Shown here: one piece after another, positions 48,265 through 56,430 of the stretch
How positions within the stretch are numbered: the first letter of the stretch is position 1
Layout: each line of letters opens with the position of its first letter
Assembly (NCBI GenBank): GCA_011369465.1
Contig: DRQG01000086.1
Location: 1-64,000 of the forward strand
DNA from: Caldithrix abyssi
Lineage (GTDB): Bacteria > Calditrichota > Calditrichia > Calditrichales > Calditrichaceae
Direction of reading: 5' to 3'
Length of the DNA: 64,000 nucleotides
Notes under the pieces: model-generated
What the model saw: the letters and a program-made list of their open reading frames with translations, nothing else
The model's database searches: none
What the model was told of the DNA's origin: nothing
Translations under genes and position numbers: made by a program

Positions 48265-48768
48265 ATGACCGCCGGCGCTCAATACTGGATAAAAAAACTC
48301 AACTTAAAAAAACATCCGGAAGGCGGATATTATAAAGAAACCTACCGGTCACCGGAACGGATTCGGCGAGAGCACCTCCCCGGCCGCTTCCGAAAAGACC
48401 ACTGTTTTTCCACGGCCATTTACTATCTTTTGCCGGGTACGGAATTTTCTGCCTTTCATCGCATTCGTTCCGATGAAATCTGGCATTTTTATCACGGCAG
48501 TCCGCTGATCCTGTATTCCATTGATCGCGAAGGTATGCTATTTGAGATAAAACTGGGCCAAAACCTGGAAAAAGGTCAGCTTTTTCAGGCGCGTATTCCG
48601 GCCGGCAACTGGTTTGCTGCCCGTGTAATGTTTGAGGATGATTTTTCACTGGTAGGCTGTACTGTGGCGCCCGGTTTTGAATATGAAGATTTCGAACTGG
48701 GGGATCGTAAAACTCTGTTGCAACTATTCCCCCGGCACAAAGAAATAATAAAAGCTTTAACGCGGTGA
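48265..48768 (+). CDS. cupin family protein (DUF985-like)
   Basis: A 167-residue protein of the cupin_5/DUF985 family. Typical marks are LKKHPEGGYYKETYRS near the N-terminus, AIYYLLPGTEFSAFHRI and SDEIWHFYHGSPL, followed by IPAGNWFAARV. The fold is a double-stranded beta-helix barrel; members are mostly uncharacterised, and a small-molecule isomerase or binding role has been suggested for relatives. It has its own AGGA site and follows a terminator, so it is expressed separately from the secreted protein. Confidence 0.88.
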   Translation: MTAGAQYWIKKLNLKKHPEGGYYKETYRSPERIRREHLPGRFRKDHCFSTAIYYLLPGTEFSAFHRIRSDEIWHFYHGSPLILYSIDREGMLFEIKLGQNLEKGQLFQARIPAGNWFAARVMFEDDFSLVGCTVAPGFEYEDFELGDRKTLLQLFPRHKEIIKALTR

Positions 48769-48795
48769 AAATGAGCTGTTCAGTGTCGGTTTTCG

Positions 48796-48851
48796 GTTAT
48801 TAAGTTATTAAGTTATTGAGTTATTGAGTTATTGAGTTATTGAGTTATTGA
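48796..48851 (+). repeat. 8-bp tandem repeat, seven copies
   Basis: Seven head-to-tail copies of GTTATTGA (the first two read GTTATTAA). The array sits between the cupin gene and the DUF123 gene and has the same 8-bp period as the arrays around the four-helix-bundle gene. No such gene is next to it here. Confidence 0.93.
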
Positions 48852-48878
48852 CAATAGAATTTACCTCAGAAGTATGGG

Positions 48879-49238
48879 ATGACCAAAACACCCCAATCCT
48901 ATCAATTGTTTATTCAGATAAAAGAAAATATTGCTCTGCAAATCGGTAAACTTGGGTATTTTGAGTTTCCGGCCGGGGATTATGTTTATACAGGCAGTGC
49001 CAGGCGCAATATCGAGGCGCGTATTCGCCGACATCTTAGTAAAAACAAAAAATTGCACTGGCACATCGATTATCTTCTGCAACACCCTGCGGTAAAAATC
49101 CTATCCACACAAACTTCGGAATTGGCCGAATGTGTATTAAATAAACAAATAGAGGGAAGCATAGTAGTCGAAGGTTTTGGCGCTTCGGACTGCCGGCAAT
49201 GGTGCGGCAGCCATTTAAAAAAGTTGAAACAAGCTTAA
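48879..49238 (+). CDS. DUF123 GIY-YIG-like protein
   Basis: A 119-residue protein of the DUF123 family, which is related to GIY-YIG nucleases. It shows YQLFIQIKENIALQIGKLG, then FPAGDYVYTGSARRNIEARIRRH (the GIY-YIG-like core with its arginines), HWHIDYLL, and a C-terminal segment with two cysteines (SDCRQWCGSHL). Archaeal and bacterial relatives are often fused to other nucleases, but the biochemical role is not settled. It stands alone, converging on the tricorn protease gene across three hairpins. Confidence 0.85.
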   Translation: MTKTPQSYQLFIQIKENIALQIGKLGYFEFPAGDYVYTGSARRNIEARIRRHLSKNKKLHWHIDYLLQHPAVKILSTQTSELAECVLNKQIEGSIVVEGFGASDCRQWCGSHLKKLKQA

Positions 49239-49250
49239 ACTTAGAACCAC

Positions 49251-49285
49251 AAAGTGGACACCACCATTAAGGTGGCGTCCACTTT
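49251..49285. terminator. hairpin 1 of a three-copy repeat
   Basis: AAAGTGGAC-A-CCACC, loop ATTAA, GGTGG-C-GTCCACTTT: a nine plus five base-pair stem with one mismatch. It lies between two convergent genes and could end transcription in both directions. Confidence 0.6.
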
Positions 49286-49304
49286 CTTACTTACTCACCT
49301 TGCC

Positions 49305-49331
49305 AAGTGGACACCATCTTAAAGGCAGTCA
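49305..49331. repeat. decayed hairpin 2 of the three-copy repeat
   Basis: AAGTGGACACCATC-TTAAA starts like its neighbours, but the right arm is degraded (GGCAGTCAAAG), so little stem remains. Confidence 0.5.
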
Positions 49332-49364
49332 AAGTGGGCCCCACCTTAAAGGTGGGGTCCACTT
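49332..49364. terminator. hairpin 3 of the three-copy repeat
   Basis: AAGTGG-G-CCCCACC, loop TTAAA, GGTGGGG-T-CCACTT: a strong stem with one G-T pair. The sequence changes relative to hairpin 1 occur on both arms and keep the pairing. Confidence 0.6.
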
Positions 49365-49378
49365 ACATTGCTCTAAAC

Positions 49379-52300
49379 CTATCTTTTATCCGGGTACGGT
49401 GGATGCGGCGGTACGGTTTTTTCTTTTGTTTTTAGCTCTTCCAATATGACTTCGATCGCTTTATTCAATTGTTCGTCTATACCCGCGTATTCTTTGGCCG
49501 GATCGTTATCCACAAAAATATCCGGTTCCACGCCGACACCTTCCATTATCCATTTATCCCCTTCCACGTTGTAGCGCGAGAATTCCGGTTTATAGAGCTG
49601 ACCGCCATCGATGAGCGGCAGCGGCCCCCGGATACCGACCACACCGCCCCAGGTTCGCTTGCCGACAACTTTGCCTAATTTATATTTCTTAAAACGATAT
49701 GTAAAAATATCGCCGTCGGATGCGGAATACTCATCCGCCAGCGCCACCATCGGGCCGTAAAACAGGCCGGAAGGCTCGGGCTGCGGGATGGTGTTGCGGG
49801 CAATGGTGATCATAGCGATCTCGCGGCGCAGGCGTTCGATAATCTGTGGTGAAACAAATCCGCCGCCATTGCCCCGTACATCGATGATAAGGGCCTTTTT
49901 GGTGAGCTGCGGATAATAATGTTTTACGAACTCATTCAATCCACGATTGCCCATATCGGGGATGTGGATGTAGCCCACTTTACCGCCCGTGGCTTCATTT
50001 ACCTTTTCGATATTGCCCTGTACCCAGTTGTAATAATAGAGGGACGACTCATCAGCGATGGGGATAACCGTCACTTCCCGTTGTCCCACCGTCTGCGGCT
50101 TGCTGTTGAGCGTAAGACGAACCTGCTTGCCTGCTTTGTTTACCAGCGCGCTGTATATATTGCGCAGATCTTTGGTAGCCTGTCCATCCACGGCTAAAAT
50201 ATAGTCGCCTTCCCGGGCCTCCACGCCGATGGCCTGCAACGGGGAAACCAAATTTTTGTCCCAGTTCTGTCCGTTTAATATTTTCTCAATTCTGAAATAA
50301 CCCGAGGCCGGGTCTTTTTTTAGCACCGCCCCCAGCAAACCGGTTTTTATGCGCGGAGGCTGAGGGCGGTCGCCGCCGGCCACATAGGCATGCCCTACAT
50401 TTAACTCGCCCACCATCTCGCCAATGATATAGGTTAAATCGTTGCGATGATTTACATACGGAAGCAGCGCTTTATATTTCTCGCGTACGGCCGGCCAATC
50501 CTGCCCGTGCATATTGGGCGCATAGAAAAACTCGCGCATCTGCCGCCAGGACTCATTAAAAATCTGATTCCATTCGGCGTGCGGGTCACGTAACAGCTCC
50601 AGGCCGGAAAGATCGAGGCTTTTGTCAATCTTAATCTGGGCCGAAGGCAGATCGATAATGGCATATTTGCCATTTTGTTTGATCAGCATCTTTTTCCGAT
50701 CCGCGGAAATTTCATAGCCGCCGATGGCGCCCAATTCGGTTTCTTTCTGCTTATCCAGATCATACTTTAACAGTTTCGCTTTTTCATCTTTGCTGCCGCG
50801 GCGCATATAAAAAACCGCATTTTTGACCGGCGTTATAGAAAAATAATTGGCCGGTTTAACGGGCAGCTGAACAACCCGATTAAAGATATTATCCAGATCA
50901 ACCGTTACGGTAATCGTTTTCTCTTTATCGTTTTTCTTCTTTTTTTCTTTGTCTTTTTTTCCATTCACCTGCACTTCGTCGTTTTTTGGAGCAAAAGGCG
51001 ATGGTATTTTTTTATTCAAGGTGAGCAGATAGACGCGGCTCATATCCAGATAGGCGTGATTGCTTTCCACATGACTATACGTTGGGGAGAAATCGCGTGA
51101 AGAACTGAAAAACAAATATTTTCCTTGCGGGCCAAACACGGCGTTGCCGGCATCATACCAGGTATCGGTAACGGGATAACTTTCTTTTTTAATCAGCGAA
51201 TACAGATACACCCGCCAGACCAGCGTCTTTTCATCGGCTTTGCTGTATGCAATCCATTTGCTGTCCGGTGACCAGTTATAATTGTGCAGTTCCCATACCG
51301 GTGAATGATCCACCTCGGTGATTTTTTTGGTTCGGATATCCACATAGCGCAAACGCTGACGCCGATCGGCCCAGAGGATTTTTTTGCTGTCCGGCGACCA
51401 GCGGATCTGGTATTTATACGTCTCTGCGCCATTGGTTATCTGGATGGGGTCTGAACCGCCTTCCTGACGTATGATATAGATTTCGTCCTCGCCGCTGCGG
51501 TCGGAAATAAAGGCGATCCATTTCCCGTCAGGAGACCATCTGGCGTTGCGTTCGTGAACCCCGGGAGACTGCGTTAAGTTGCGGGTAATGCCGTGTTCAC
51601 GGGGTACGGTAAACACATCCCCGTGAGCGCCAAACAAAGCGCGGGCGCCGTCGGGGGCTATTTCATAATTGGCGATATTTTTATCCACCTTTTTAAAATG
51701 AGCCCGGCTATCCGGAAAATCACCGGGAATGATAACGGGAATCTTTTGCGCCTTTTCGATATCCAGATCAAATCTGTACAGGAAACCGCCATACTCGTAA
51801 ACAATCGCTTTTTTACCCAGCGACGGAAACTTGATATCGTAGTCGGTGTAATGGGTTAATTGGCGGGTTTCTTTGGTTTTCAGATCATATACATACAAAT
51901 TCATCCGTTTTTCCGGCTTGCGATCGGATATAAAATAGATGCGATTACCGGCCCACATGGGAATGATATCCTGTGCCGGATGGTTGGTTATGTTGTCCAG
52001 TTTTTTGGTTTTGAGATCAAAAATCCAGACGTCGTCGGCCATTCCGCCGCGGTAACGTTTCCAGGTACGGAATTCGCGAAACACGCGGTTATAAGCCATT
52101 TTGCTATCGTCGGGCGAAAAGGAACAGAAGCCGCCGAATGGCACCGGCACCTGTTCGGGCATATCGCCTTCCGTATTTACCTTAAATAGCGAGCCCTTAA
52201 AACTATTGAAAGATTTCATCCGTGACCGGAATACAATCGTTTTGTTATCATGCAGCCAGGTCATAGTAATGTTATTCGGCCCCATGCGGTCGGCCACATC

Positions 52301-52639
52301 GTCCCGGCCCAGCGTTGCCGTAAAGGTCAATCGTTTTGGAGCGCCTCCTTCGGCCGGTATAAGATAAATCTCGGTATTGCCGTCATATTGTCCGGTAAAG
52401 GCAATGGTCTTGCCATCCGGTGAAAAGCGGGCGAACATCTCAAAACCTTCGTCGCTGGTTAACCGCCGGGCCACACCGCCGGAGACCGGCACGGTATATA
52501 AATCACCGGCATAGGTAAACACCACCTGATTTTCATAGATAGCCGGGAAACGCAGTAAACCACTCTCGTCCTGTGCGGCCTGTAAATAAACGGCCGAAAC
52601 AAAAAATAAAAACATCAGAACCCATCTCATTCCAAACAT
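49379..52639 (-). CDS. tricorn-type S41 protease, exported
   Basis: A 1086-residue protein with a signal peptide (MFGMRWVLMFLFFVSAVYLQAAQ). Residues about 30-560 form WD40-like/TolB-like beta-propeller repeats (FSPDGKTIAF, WSPDGKWIAF, WSPDSKKIL). The later part has the tricorn core domain with a conserved His (NVGHAYV), a PDZ domain (about 785-860) and the S41 tail-specific protease. The serine nucleophile is near residue 974 in EYSASDGD, followed by the acid in GVGVEPD. Archaeal tricorn is a cytosolic peptide-degrading complex; bacterial forms with a signal peptide act in the periplasm. A lysine-rich insert (KKDKEKKKKNDKEK) lies between the propellers. A GAGGAG site stands before the start. 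It is the last gene of a minus-strand run. Confidence 0.94.
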   Translation of the reverse strand: MFGMRWVLMFLFFVSAVYLQAAQDESGLLRFPAIYENQVVFTYAGDLYTVPVSGGVARRLTSDEGFEMFARFSPDGKTIAFTGQYDGNTEIYLIPAEGGAPKRLTFTATLGRDDVADRMGPNNITMTWLHDNKTIVFRSRMKSFNSFKGSLFKVNTEGDMPEQVPVPFGGFCSFSPDDSKMAYNRVFREFRTWKRYRGGMADDVWIFDLKTKKLDNITNHPAQDIIPMWAGNRIYFISDRKPEKRMNLYVYDLKTKETRQLTHYTDYDIKFPSLGKKAIVYEYGGFLYRFDLDIEKAQKIPVIIPGDFPDSRAHFKKVDKNIANYEIAPDGARALFGAHGDVFTVPREHGITRNLTQSPGVHERNARWSPDGKWIAFISDRSGEDEIYIIRQEGGSDPIQITNGAETYKYQIRWSPDSKKILWADRRQRLRYVDIRTKKITEVDHSPVWELHNYNWSPDSKWIAYSKADEKTLVWRVYLYSLIKKESYPVTDTWYDAGNAVFGPQGKYLFFSSSRDFSPTYSHVESNHAYLDMSRVYLLTLNKKIPSPFAPKNDEVQVNGKKDKEKKKKNDKEKTITVTVDLDNIFNRVVQLPVKPANYFSITPVKNAVFYMRRGSKDEKAKLLKYDLDKQKETELGAIGGYEISADRKKMLIKQNGKYAIIDLPSAQIKIDKSLDLSGLELLRDPHAEWNQIFNESWRQMREFFYAPNMHGQDWPAVREKYKALLPYVNHRNDLTYIIGEMVGELNVGHAYVAGGDRPQPPRIKTGLLGAVLKKDPASGYFRIEKILNGQNWDKNLVSPLQAIGVEAREGDYILAVDGQATKDLRNIYSALVNKAGKQVRLTLNSKPQTVGQREVTVIPIADESSLYYYNWVQGNIEKVNEATGGKVGYIHIPDMGNRGLNEFVKHYYPQLTKKALIIDVRGNGGGFVSPQIIERLRREIAMITIARNTIPQPEPSGLFYGPMVALADEYSASDGDIFTYRFKKYKLGKVVGKRTWGGVVGIRGPLPLIDGGQLYKPEFSRYNVEGDKWIMEGVGVEPDIFVDNDPAKEYAGIDEQLNKAIEVILEELKTKEKTVPPHPPYPDKR

Positions 52640-52653
52640 GGCAACTCCTCTAC

Positions 52654-52947
52654 TTATTTCTTATTCAATTCATCCACTTTCTTTTCGATTTGTTCCTTCA
52701 AAGCGCCGGCGCCGTCCTGCACCTGTTCGATTTTTTCCATACCGGTATCCAGAATCTGCTCGATCTTTTCCTGAGGATTATCGGCGGTAAAGTAAATATA
52801 GGCCAAAAACGCAGCGCCGATTACAATCAGAATCAAAGCCAGTTTCATCAATTTTTTGATTAAAAAATAGGCTAAAAGCACTACGATAATCAGGGCCGCT
52901 GCCAACAGCAATGGTTGTTCCAATATTTGTTGAAAGACGATGTCCAT
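52654..52947 (-). CDS. small membrane protein with coiled coil
   Basis: A 97-residue protein with two hydrophobic helices (about 12-29 and 35-53) and a charged helical tail rich in Glu and Lys (EKIEQILDTGMEKIEQ) that likely forms a coiled coil. I do not recognise a family. It lies 14 bp before the tricorn protease gene and 21 bp after mqnA, so it is probably cotranscribed. Confidence 0.65.
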   Translation of the reverse strand: MDIVFQQILEQPLLLAAALIIVVLLAYFLIKKLMKLALILIVIGAAFLAYIYFTADNPQEKIEQILDTGMEKIEQVQDGAGALKEQIEKKVDELNKK

Positions 52948-52968
52948 GGTAAGCCCTCACTTAATTGG

Positions 52969-53811
52969 TTATGGTTCCTGCCAGAAATGCAAATCCGGTA
53001 TGTGATCTGTAAATCCGAGATAGAAGGCGTAACGAAAATACTCTTTTAATCCTTCCTGTTCCTCTTCTTTCAAAGTGTAATAAACTTTCTTGTTTAATAC
53101 ATCAAGACAATCCGAAACGGCCAGCGGATGCGATTTAGCCCAGTTCTCGCAAATCGACTGCATTTGCTCTTGCCCAAACGCGAAAGAAGCGCGCAGACGC
53201 TCCACATCCCTTAGGTTGAGCAGTAATTCATTACCGCACCAGAGCGAAGCGACAAAGGGCAGTCCTGTAAAATCATACCACTCTTCCGTAAGATCGATAT
53301 AATGCGGATTGGTATTTTGAAAACCGAGAGCCGCATCACCTACCATAAGCGCTGCATCCGCCGCGGAAAGCATTTTTTGCGGATCGCTTTCCGTATAAAT
53401 GAATTCCGGAAGGCTTTGATAACGTTCATTGAGCAGAATTTTCAACAATATTTCTTCGGACGGCGTGTTTTTATTTAGAGCGACGGTACGTAAACGGGAT
53501 ACATTTTCATTAAAGAACAGACATATTGATTTGGATGCCCCGGAATGAGCAACACACAAATCCGGCACGATCAGCCAACTGCCCTTTCCCTGGGCATAAT
53601 CGATAGAGGGTATAAGCGCCAGATGCACTTCGCCCTCTTTGAGACGGCGGCTGCAGGCGGCAGGGTTATCCACAATAAGCCGATAGGCTCCGCTTGATTT
53701 TTCCAACCCGTATAGCAACGGCGCCACGGTTAATGATGCGGAGGCGGCGACCGGTCGCTGCCCGGCGGGTTGAGCGTCCTTTTTGGTGCCAAAAAATTCG
53801 TTTATATCCAT
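52969..53811 (-). CDS. mqnA: MqnA-type chorismate dehydratase homologue
   Basis: A 280-residue protein of the MqnA/MqnD fold. MqnA removes water from chorismate to give 3-enolpyruvyl-benzoate, the first step of the futalosine route to menaquinone. Family marks are APLLYGLE near the N-terminus, VHLALIPSIDYAQ and DLTEEWYDFTGLPFVASLW. The N-terminus carries about 20 extra residues before the usual start strand. No other futalosine gene is in the window, so the role rests on homology. The neighbours (an RfbC-like cupin and a small membrane protein) do not suggest a quinone operon. Confidence 0.85.
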   Translation of the reverse strand: MDINEFFGTKKDAQPAGQRPVAASASLTVAPLLYGLEKSSGAYRLIVDNPAACSRRLKEGEVHLALIPSIDYAQGKGSWLIVPDLCVAHSGASKSICLFFNENVSRLRTVALNKNTPSEEILLKILLNERYQSLPEFIYTESDPQKMLSAADAALMVGDAALGFQNTNPHYIDLTEEWYDFTGLPFVASLWCGNELLLNLRDVERLRASFAFGQEQMQSICENWAKSHPLAVSDCLDVLNKKVYYTLKEEEQEGLKEYFRYAFYLGFTDHIPDLHFWQEP

Positions 53812-53846
53812 AACTCAGAAAATAGTGATTATTACCAAAACACCGG

Positions 53847-54320
53847 CTAATCCAAATAAAACGGCGCGTCGGGGTTATCTTCGTGCCGGATTTCATCCAC
53901 AGGCTCCTTGCGGTCTCTTCCCGCAAAAAGACGGTTGGGTGCGTTAAAAACCAGTCCGGGCGTTGCGCCTACATTTTTATACGCGTGTACCACCCCCGGC
54001 GGCACAATGGCCACAGCGGGATTATCCTGCCCCAGATAAACAACCATTTTATTGCTAAAGGTGGGAGACCCTTCCCGATTATCCCAAAGGTACAGTTTAA
54101 AATTGGAAGGACCAATAAAGGCAAAGTAATCGGTTTGATCCTTGTGCTCGTGCGGACCTCTGGCCACGCCCGGCAGCGTTTCCGATACATAGCTCATAAC
54201 GGGATACACATCCTCATCCAGTTCGTCGTGGCGAAATAATTCCACCAACCAGCCGCGATCGTCAATATATTTTTTTAACGGTTTGATTACCACACCTTCG
54301 ATAGCACCCTTCTTATACAT
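53847..54320 (-). CDS. dTDP-4-dehydrorhamnose 3,5-epimerase-like cupin
   Basis: A 157-residue cupin resembling RfbC, the epimerase of dTDP-rhamnose synthesis, and related sugar-nucleotide cupins. Visible marks are DDRGWLVELFRHDE, the metal/active-site-like GPHEHKDQTDYFAFIG and VPPGVVHAYKNVG, and NAPNRLFAGRDRKEP. It is shorter than classical RfbC (about 180 residues). RmlA, RmlB and RmlD are not nearby, so the substrate is uncertain. It lies two bases after the upstream membrane-protein gene and has a good GAGG site. Confidence 0.82.
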   Translation of the reverse strand: MYKKGAIEGVVIKPLKKYIDDRGWLVELFRHDELDEDVYPVMSYVSETLPGVARGPHEHKDQTDYFAFIGPSNFKLYLWDNREGSPTFSNKMVVYLGQDNPAVAIVPPGVVHAYKNVGATPGLVFNAPNRLFAGRDRKEPVDEIRHEDNPDAPFYLD

Positions 54321-54322
54321 GA

Positions 54323-54895
54323 TTACCTCACATTTTCTTTAGATACTGTTTCCGATAAATCCAACTTATAGTACATGGTTTCTACAAAGGAAAAACGGGG
54401 AAAATTAATCACCAACGATAATGTACCCACGAGACCGTAGATCAGGAATGAACGGATCGACAAGGTGAGCACATATTGAATAAAGCCAACCACTACGATT
54501 AATTCCGCAGCAGACCAGATTACCATATAGTAACGGCGCATAATGATCAGAATTTTGGCCAGCAGATTGGTTTCGTTACCAAAAGTACTCACTAAATCGG
54601 TTACATCCACCGCAGTAATGCTTAGTTCGCGGCGCTGAGCCCGGCTGATTATTTTTTCGGTTTGCAGGTAGTTACGCTTTACATACATAATGAGCAACAG
54701 CAGCGCAAAAACAAGAAACATCAAAGCCTGATTAAGCGGATGGCGTATTCCTACGACGGGGCTGTCCAAAAAAGTGCCAAAATAAAAGAAGAAAGCAATC
54801 ACGATCAGAATCACCACGCCGCTAAAAATACCCAGCCAAAGCGTGCGATTAACCCGGTGAATACGGCGCAGAGTATTACGCATGTTTTCATCCAT
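54323..54895 (-). CDS. hypothetical membrane protein
   Basis: A 190-residue protein with about four hydrophobic segments (near 18-38, 55-72, 118-137 and 142-162) and a basic cytoplasmic-looking loop between the second and third. I recognise no family. Its gene is packed between the UDP-sugar pyrophosphorylase and the RfbC-like gene (12 and two bases), so it may belong to a surface-sugar function, but the sequence itself does not show this. Confidence 0.7.
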   Translation of the reverse strand: MDENMRNTLRRIHRVNRTLWLGIFSGVVILIVIAFFFYFGTFLDSPVVGIRHPLNQALMFLVFALLLLIMYVKRNYLQTEKIISRAQRRELSITAVDVTDLVSTFGNETNLLAKILIIMRRYYMVIWSAAELIVVVGFIQYVLTLSIRSFLIYGLVGTLSLVINFPRFSFVETMYYKLDLSETVSKENVR

Positions 54896-54907
54896 AAGAT
54901 CACCCTT

Positions 54908-56323
54908 TTATTCTAAATACATATTTTTATGCGGTTGCGGAATCTGCCGGCGCTTCTTTCGAACATCTTCCGCTTCCAAAGCAAAAAGCGGGCTGATTTC
55001 TATGTTGTACGCTGGCAGGCCCGTTTTGTTTACGGGAATATCCACCCCGGCACTGCGCAGCCAGCGGGCATACAGGCGCAGCAAATCCTCGACTACCGTT
55101 TTGGGACTATTCAAGCCTTCTTTATTTTTAAGGGCGCTGAATTCTTCCTCCCGTTCCACTTCCACCGTAACCGTTGAACGGACATCCTGCAGGGCGTCAA
55201 AAACAAAAGTTTCAAATTTTAAACCGTTCTTATCCTCCGGTTTAACCGGATTTCCCTTTTCGTCCACATAGGGGATTGCTTTTTCGGCAAAATGGTATGG
55301 CAGACGAAAGCCCTGTTCATTTTCGCGCCACAGGAAATCCACGTTAATTACATGTGTGGCGATAGAGCCGGCCCAAAAACGCAGCGAGCCGTCGGATTCC
55401 TTCGCTCGCATATTCTTTTCATCCAGATCGCTGTATTCCACTAATCCGGTTTTTCCGTTGATTTTGCAGATCACGCCCATCTTTTCCTCGGGGAAGCGCT
55501 TACGCACCACTTTACCGGACATTTCCGATTCGTGCAAAATATGATAGCCGATAAAGGCCGGGTCACAGATGCGGGTTAAAGCGTTATCCACCTGAAAATA
55601 GAACAGGTAGGCGATGTTCCGCCGTTTCATATCGGCCAGAGCGCCGCTGTCCCAAAGCGCTTTGATGGAACCGCCGTGACCGTTGGGACTCATAAACAGC
55701 CGGTTTTTATCCGCCAGTAGCAGTTTTCCGTGTTTATCCATAGCCGGCAGCATTTCTTGCGAAAAGAAAACGACATTCGCTTTTTCCAGGCCAAAATAGT
55801 CCTGTTGCTCGAAAAACCGCACCGTCTGCCGGTGATTGGCCTGGCTGGTCATAATGTACCAGGGGATGACGGTTTTATAGCTTAAACTCAGCGCCTTAAT
55901 TTTTTCGGCATGCAGTTGAAACAGCGTTTTCTGTTTAACCGGCGTTATCCGAAAGGCGCCTTTGGGCCCGTCAAAGCCCAGACGTGAGCCCTGCCCGCCC
56001 GCAACTAAAAAAGCGGCCAGCTTTCCCGCCGATAAGGCCTGTTCGCCGATGGCCCGGGCTTCGGCGTCTCTTTTCAGGCGCTGGTCGAGCGTGATAATTT
56101 CCGCCGGTTCCAGATTGGGTAAGGATGTTCCCTTTTGCTCTCTTTTGCGCCAATCGTCATATAAACGTTCCATTAATTCCAGGTCCACCTGCTTTATCTG
56201 ACTGAGCAGCGTATCTCTTTGCTCGCGGTTCAAATCACCCCAAAAGCGAAACACATGTCCCTGGCCGCAGGCGTAAAAGGCGTCTATTTTTTTTTGCAGG
56301 AGTTTGTCGTTTACCTTGATCAT
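54908..56323 (-). CDS. UDP-sugar pyrophosphorylase (UDPGP family, UAP-like)
   Basis: A 471-residue nucleotidyltransferase of the UDPGP family, closest in pattern to eukaryotic-type UDP-N-acetylglucosamine pyrophosphorylases. The nucleotide loop VAGGQGSRLGFDGPKG is at 108-122, followed by SPNGHGGSIKAL, the metal site FQVDNALTRICDPAF, and LVEYSDLDEKN. It should couple UTP and a sugar 1-phosphate to give UDP-sugar and pyrophosphate. The sugar (GlcNAc, GalNAc or glucose) cannot be fixed from sequence alone. The product would feed cell-envelope glycan synthesis. A 107-bp gap separates it from the upstream phosphatase gene. Confidence 0.88.
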   Translation of the reverse strand: MIKVNDKLLQKKIDAFYACGQGHVFRFWGDLNREQRDTLLSQIKQVDLELMERLYDDWRKREQKGTSLPNLEPAEIITLDQRLKRDAEARAIGEQALSAGKLAAFLVAGGQGSRLGFDGPKGAFRITPVKQKTLFQLHAEKIKALSLSYKTVIPWYIMTSQANHRQTVRFFEQQDYFGLEKANVVFFSQEMLPAMDKHGKLLLADKNRLFMSPNGHGGSIKALWDSGALADMKRRNIAYLFYFQVDNALTRICDPAFIGYHILHESEMSGKVVRKRFPEEKMGVICKINGKTGLVEYSDLDEKNMRAKESDGSLRFWAGSIATHVINVDFLWRENEQGFRLPYHFAEKAIPYVDEKGNPVKPEDKNGLKFETFVFDALQDVRSTVTVEVEREEEFSALKNKEGLNSPKTVVEDLLRLYARWLRSAGVDIPVNKTGLPAYNIEISPLFALEAEDVRKKRRQIPQPHKNMYLE

Positions 56324-56430
56324 ACAATTTAAGGAAGTTTTTAATACGAAACGGGTTACGGGTTCTAAATTAAACGAAAATAGGTTATGATGAAAGGGGA
56401 TAATGAAAGAATCCGGGAGGCAATCATATT

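Noticed and set aside
48796-48851. Tandem array considered as a CRISPR
   Set aside because: The unit is only 8 bp with no spacers, and no cas gene is present.
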